DNA of 64,000 nt, taken from the NCBI RefSeq assembly GCF_002838835.1, contig NZ_NHPP01000002.1, positions 62,001 through 126,000 on the forward strand. The letters run 5' to 3'. Shown here piece by piece: positions 61,522 to 64,000 of the stretch. Position 1 is the stretch's first letter; every line of letters begins with the position of its first letter. The translations under genes were made by a program, and so were the position numbers. The stretch is from Siphonobacter sp. SORGH_AS_0500 (GTDB lineage: Bacteria > Bacteroidota > Bacteroidia > Cytophagales > Spirosomataceae). Under the pieces are notes generated by a model, which was not told the origin of the DNA, searched no databases, and saw only the letters and a list, made by a program, of their open reading frames with translations.

Positions 61522-62961
61522 TTATCTTTTCTTCTTTTTTTTCTGGATTGCCGCCTTTTTCCTGATGGGTGCTCGGCGGGAAACGGCTTTTTTCTTCACG
61601 GCCCCTTTCGCTCTGAGGTGTGAACGATGCACCACTTTTTTCTTGACTACCGGAGCTGCCGGTAACATCTTGTAAAGATCGGCGAGAGATAACTCGGGAG
61701 CGTTGTCGCCGCCACCCTGAAGGCCCTCGCTAATCATGGTATCATCGCCATTTTCCGGATCGACGTTTTCGCCCCGCAAGAAGAACCGGGCCTTCTCGGG
61801 ATATAAAATGGCCTGCACCATTTTTACCTGAGAAAGGTAACTGTTGGCCACGTTTGAAAGTAGAATAATCGTACTTTGATCGGGGCGATTTCGCATGAAG
61901 TAATTCTTGAATCCATGCCACCAGCCCGTGTGAAACGTTAACCACTGGTTATTGGGGACTTTTTGTAAACGCCAGCCAAAGCCGTAGTTTTTAGTTACGA
62001 GACGGGTGTCATTGCTGGCAGGTAAAAAGGCCTCCTGCAAGGCTTTCTGACTGATGATCTGCTCGGTATACAAACCCCGGTCCCACTTGAACATATCTTC
62101 TGCGGTGGAATACAGGCTTTTGTCGCCGGTAACGCTGTCGAGGTAATCAATCGCAAAAGAACGTCTGCTGCCGGTATAGCCCGTGGCGGCGGTGAGTAAG
62201 CGATTGGTGTTGGTGCCGTCAAAAACGAAGGTACTTGTCATGCCGAGTGGCTTGAACAGATGTTCTTCCGCATATTTACTGAAGGGCTTTCCGCTCAGCT
62301 TTTCGACGATGTATGATAACAAGACGTAGTTAGTATTATTATAATGAAACCGAACGTCGGGGTGACCATACGGAACGGGCTTGTACTGGCAAAGCTTTTC
62401 TACTACTTCTTTATTACTCAGCGGTTGTGATTTGTCGCAATATTTTTCTAACCCATACTGATAACTCGGTAGACCGGAGCGGTGGGTGAGCAAAAGCCGG
62501 ATGGTAATCGAAGAATCGTAAGGGAAATTGGGAATGTATTTATAAACCGGATCGTCGTAATTCAGTAAGCCTTTTTCTTTCATCTGCATGATAGAAATCG
62601 CCGTGAATTGCTTGGAAACCGAAGCCAGCTGAAAAGGAGTGGTAGTCGTAAGGGTATCACGTAAGGTCAGGTTTTTGTAACCAAACGCTCCTTTGTAAAT
62701 CACCTGCCCGTATTGAGCGACGAGCACGGTTCCATTAAAACCGTATTTGCTGTGTAAATTATGAAAGAACGTATCGAGCTGACCTGCTTTCCGGGTTGCC
62801 TCGATTGGATTGAAGCGTTTGGCGATGCTGTCGTTATAATGAGCTAGCATCGGATTTTCTGCCACAGTTACTTCCGAGGCGTCTTTGGGACCCTGGGAAC
62901 AGCCTAACAAACAAAATAAACCCGAGATGATAACAACAGAACAGAAACGAGCAACAGACAC
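61522..62961 (-). CDS. Class C beta-lactamase-fold serine hydrolase, lipoprotein
   Basis: 479 residues. The signal peptide ends with lipobox LLGC (C21). The beta-lactamase/PBP4*-like domain has SVSK (ASVSKQFTAISIMQMKEKG, catalytic Ser and Lys), the YNN motif in FHYNNTNYVLLSYIVEKLSG and a HTGWW box in place of KTG. The family includes peptidases and esterases acting on D-amino-acid peptides or small esters. The last 45 residues are extremely basic (VVKKKVVHRSHLRAKGAVKK ... KKKKKR), unusual for an exported protein. Single gene with terminator. Confidence 0.9.
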   Translation of the reverse strand: MSVARFCSVVIISGLFCLLGCSQGPKDASEVTVAENPMLAHYNDSIAKRFNPIEATRKAGQLDTFFHNLHSKYGFNGTVLVAQYGQVIYKGAFGYKNLTLRDTLTTTTPFQLASVSKQFTAISIMQMKEKGLLNYDDPVYKYIPNFPYDSSITIRLLLTHRSGLPSYQYGLEKYCDKSQPLSNKEVVEKLCQYKPVPYGHPDVRFHYNNTNYVLLSYIVEKLSGKPFSKYAEEHLFKPLGMTSTFVFDGTNTNRLLTAATGYTGSRRSFAIDYLDSVTGDKSLYSTAEDMFKWDRGLYTEQIISQKALQEAFLPASNDTRLVTKNYGFGWRLQKVPNNQWLTFHTGWWHGFKNYFMRNRPDQSTIILLSNVANSYLSQVKMVQAILYPEKARFFLRGENVDPENGDDTMISEGLQGGGDNAPELSLADLYKMLPAAPVVKKKVVHRSHLRAKGAVKKKAVSRRAPIRKKAAIQKKKKKR

Positions 62962-63227
62962 AGCAAATCGGAGTTTTAATATGGGAACTGAACAAAATTA
63001 ACCGTTAATCTTTTTTAAATCATACAAGCCAACAACGAAAATGTTGCAGGTAGATTATGAATTAATTTGAAATTCAGTCCAGGCATATACGGATAGACAC
63101 CTGGGCTGGCTTTAAGTAAAGTGAAAGTTTATGGAGCTATTTTAGTGCTACGATGGATTGAATGTCACCATATTTCAGCATATTGTTTCCGAATTCCCGC
63201 ACGAATAGCCCCATCATCTTTAACTCA
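62962..63227. other. Divergent intergenic gap
   Basis: Lies between two divergent gene starts and should hold both promoters. I find no exact TAnnTTTG element close to either start and no RNA gene. Confidence 0.4.
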
Positions 63228-64000
63228 ATGAACCGACTCTTTACTTGCCTGTTCTTACTATTGACTCATTCTTTCTTAAACGCCCAAATCACCTTTACTA
63301 AAGCTCCACTCGATTATCAGCTATTTCCCCGAAATGATCAGTCGGAGGGGCAGATTCTCATTGAAGGAACCGTAACCGACGCGGCAGCAACCAGGGTTTC
63401 GGTACTGATTCTGAGAGGTCAACAACCGTATCGCTATAGTTCCCAGAACTTAACTTTTCAGAATGGCCAGGCTGCTTTTTCACTGAAACCTTCCATCAAA
63501 GCCGAAGCCGTGGAATATTTGGCTCGCATTTATCTGGTGAAAAATCGGGATTCCTCTTTGGTAATGACGCGTATGAATCTGGTAGCAGGCGATGTCTTTC
63601 TGATTGGCGGGCAATCCAACGCCGTTGCCGGGGGCGAGGGCGGAAGTTACCAATCCTACAATCCGCAACTGAATGAATTTTGTCGAACCTTTACTACCAA
63701 TTACCCCGGAGAAGGCCCGAAATGGGCTGTTGCCAATGGGAATAATATCAACGTAGGGGTTTGGGGAACGGAAATTCAGCGGCTTATTCACCAGAATCAT
63801 CAGATGCCAACCTGTATTCTGAATAATGGGAATGGCGGTATGCCGATTCGTTACTTTAGTGATCGAAATGATGATAACCCCACGGATGATAACACGGCGT
63901 ACGGGCAATCGCTCAATCGGAGTATTCAGGCGGGAGTCAGGGATTTTGTAAAAGCCATTTTCTGGCGACAGGGGGAATTTGAAGTAGGAGGTACCTCATC
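63228..64000 (+). CDS. Sialate O-acetylesterase-like SGNH hydrolase, N-terminal part
   Basis: The first 257 residues are present; the gene runs past the window end. A signal peptide (MNRLFTCLFLLLTHSFLNAQ) precedes a small beta domain. The SGNH block I motif with the nucleophile is VFLIGGQSNAVAGGEG, and FWRQGEFEV near the end matches the WxQGE segment of sialate O-acetylesterases. Such enzymes deacetylate sugars on glycans. The start at 63228 is the ATG directly before the signal peptide. Confidence 0.85.
   Translation, partial: MNRLFTCLFLLLTHSFLNAQITFTKAPLDYQLFPRNDQSEGQILIEGTVTDAAATRVSVLILRGQQPYRYSSQNLTFQNGQAAFSLKPSIKAEAVEYLARIYLVKNRDSSLVMTRMNLVAGDVFLIGGQSNAVAGGEGGSYQSYNPQLNEFCRTFTTNYPGEGPKWAVANGNNINVGVWGTEIQRLIHQNHQMPTCILNNGNGGMPIRYFSDRNDDNPTDDNTAYGQSLNRSIQAGVRDFVKAIFWRQGEFEVGGTS

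Overview
The window looks like chromosome of a Bacteroidota bacterium, most likely in the Cytophagales (Spirosoma/Runella/Siphonobacter-like). The evidence is the recurrent promoter element TAnnTTTG, starts without Shine-Dalgarno sequences, TonB-dependent receptors with carboxypeptidase-regulatory N-domains, a SusD remnant, a BlaI/BlaR1-TonB module, DUF3822 and DUF5683 proteins, and the parA-parB-DUF5683-dapB-lepB gene order. The assignment is inferred from gene content and was not computed. Two tRNA genes (Pro-GGG, Cys-GCA) are present. I saw no CRISPR array, no intact insertion sequence and no prophage.

Layout. 1-9.9 kb: start of a TonB receptor under a double LacI-type operator, tRNA-Pro with a broken duplicate, an M1 peptidase, a second TonB receptor with a partner lipoprotein, two small membrane paralogues and a SusD remnant. 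10-23 kb: rpsA, tRNA-Cys, purH, a frameshifted GH63-like glycosidase, DUF423, rarA, a membrane-protein/histidine kinase/NarL-type regulator operon and a gamma-glutamylcyclotransferase. 23-28 kb: a glycogen-binding-fold protein and a BlaI/BlaR1/TonB/TPR cluster with three TonB C-terminal domains. 28-40.6 kb: YitT, ispD, queA, an ABC permease, DUF3822, coaD, an old yellow enzyme, a NUDIX protein, pyrE, then a repeat-rich gap, a J-domain protein and dprA. 40.8-54 kb: a di-heme peroxidase, a radical SAM protein, parAB-DUF5683-dapB-lepB, a sodium/solute symporter next to a doubly frameshifted inositol oxygenase, an RlmI-type methyltransferase, a second repeat-rich gap and a zinc phospholipase C-like protein. 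54-64 kb: rpsT, radC, a four-gene operon described below, a small LuxR-type regulator, a serine hydrolase lipoprotein and the start of a sialate O-acetylesterase-like gene.

The most interesting locus is the minus-strand operon at 60925-55305: ECF-type sigma factor, membrane anti-sigma-like TPR protein, signal-less subtilisin-like protease and exported TPR-CHAT protease with a C-terminal membrane anchor. Both proteases keep their catalytic residues and their genes overlap by 35 bp. I propose a protease-gated sigma-factor system with one protease on each side of the inner membrane. It recalls in logic, but not in parts, the CRISPR-linked TPR-CHAT (Craspase) system.

Two other themes recur. First, short repeats fill the gaps: heptanucleotide arrays that begin at stop codons, and REP-like palindromes. 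Second, three single-base frameshifts fall in two otherwise well-preserved genes, so either recent gene decay or uncorrected assembly indels should be considered.
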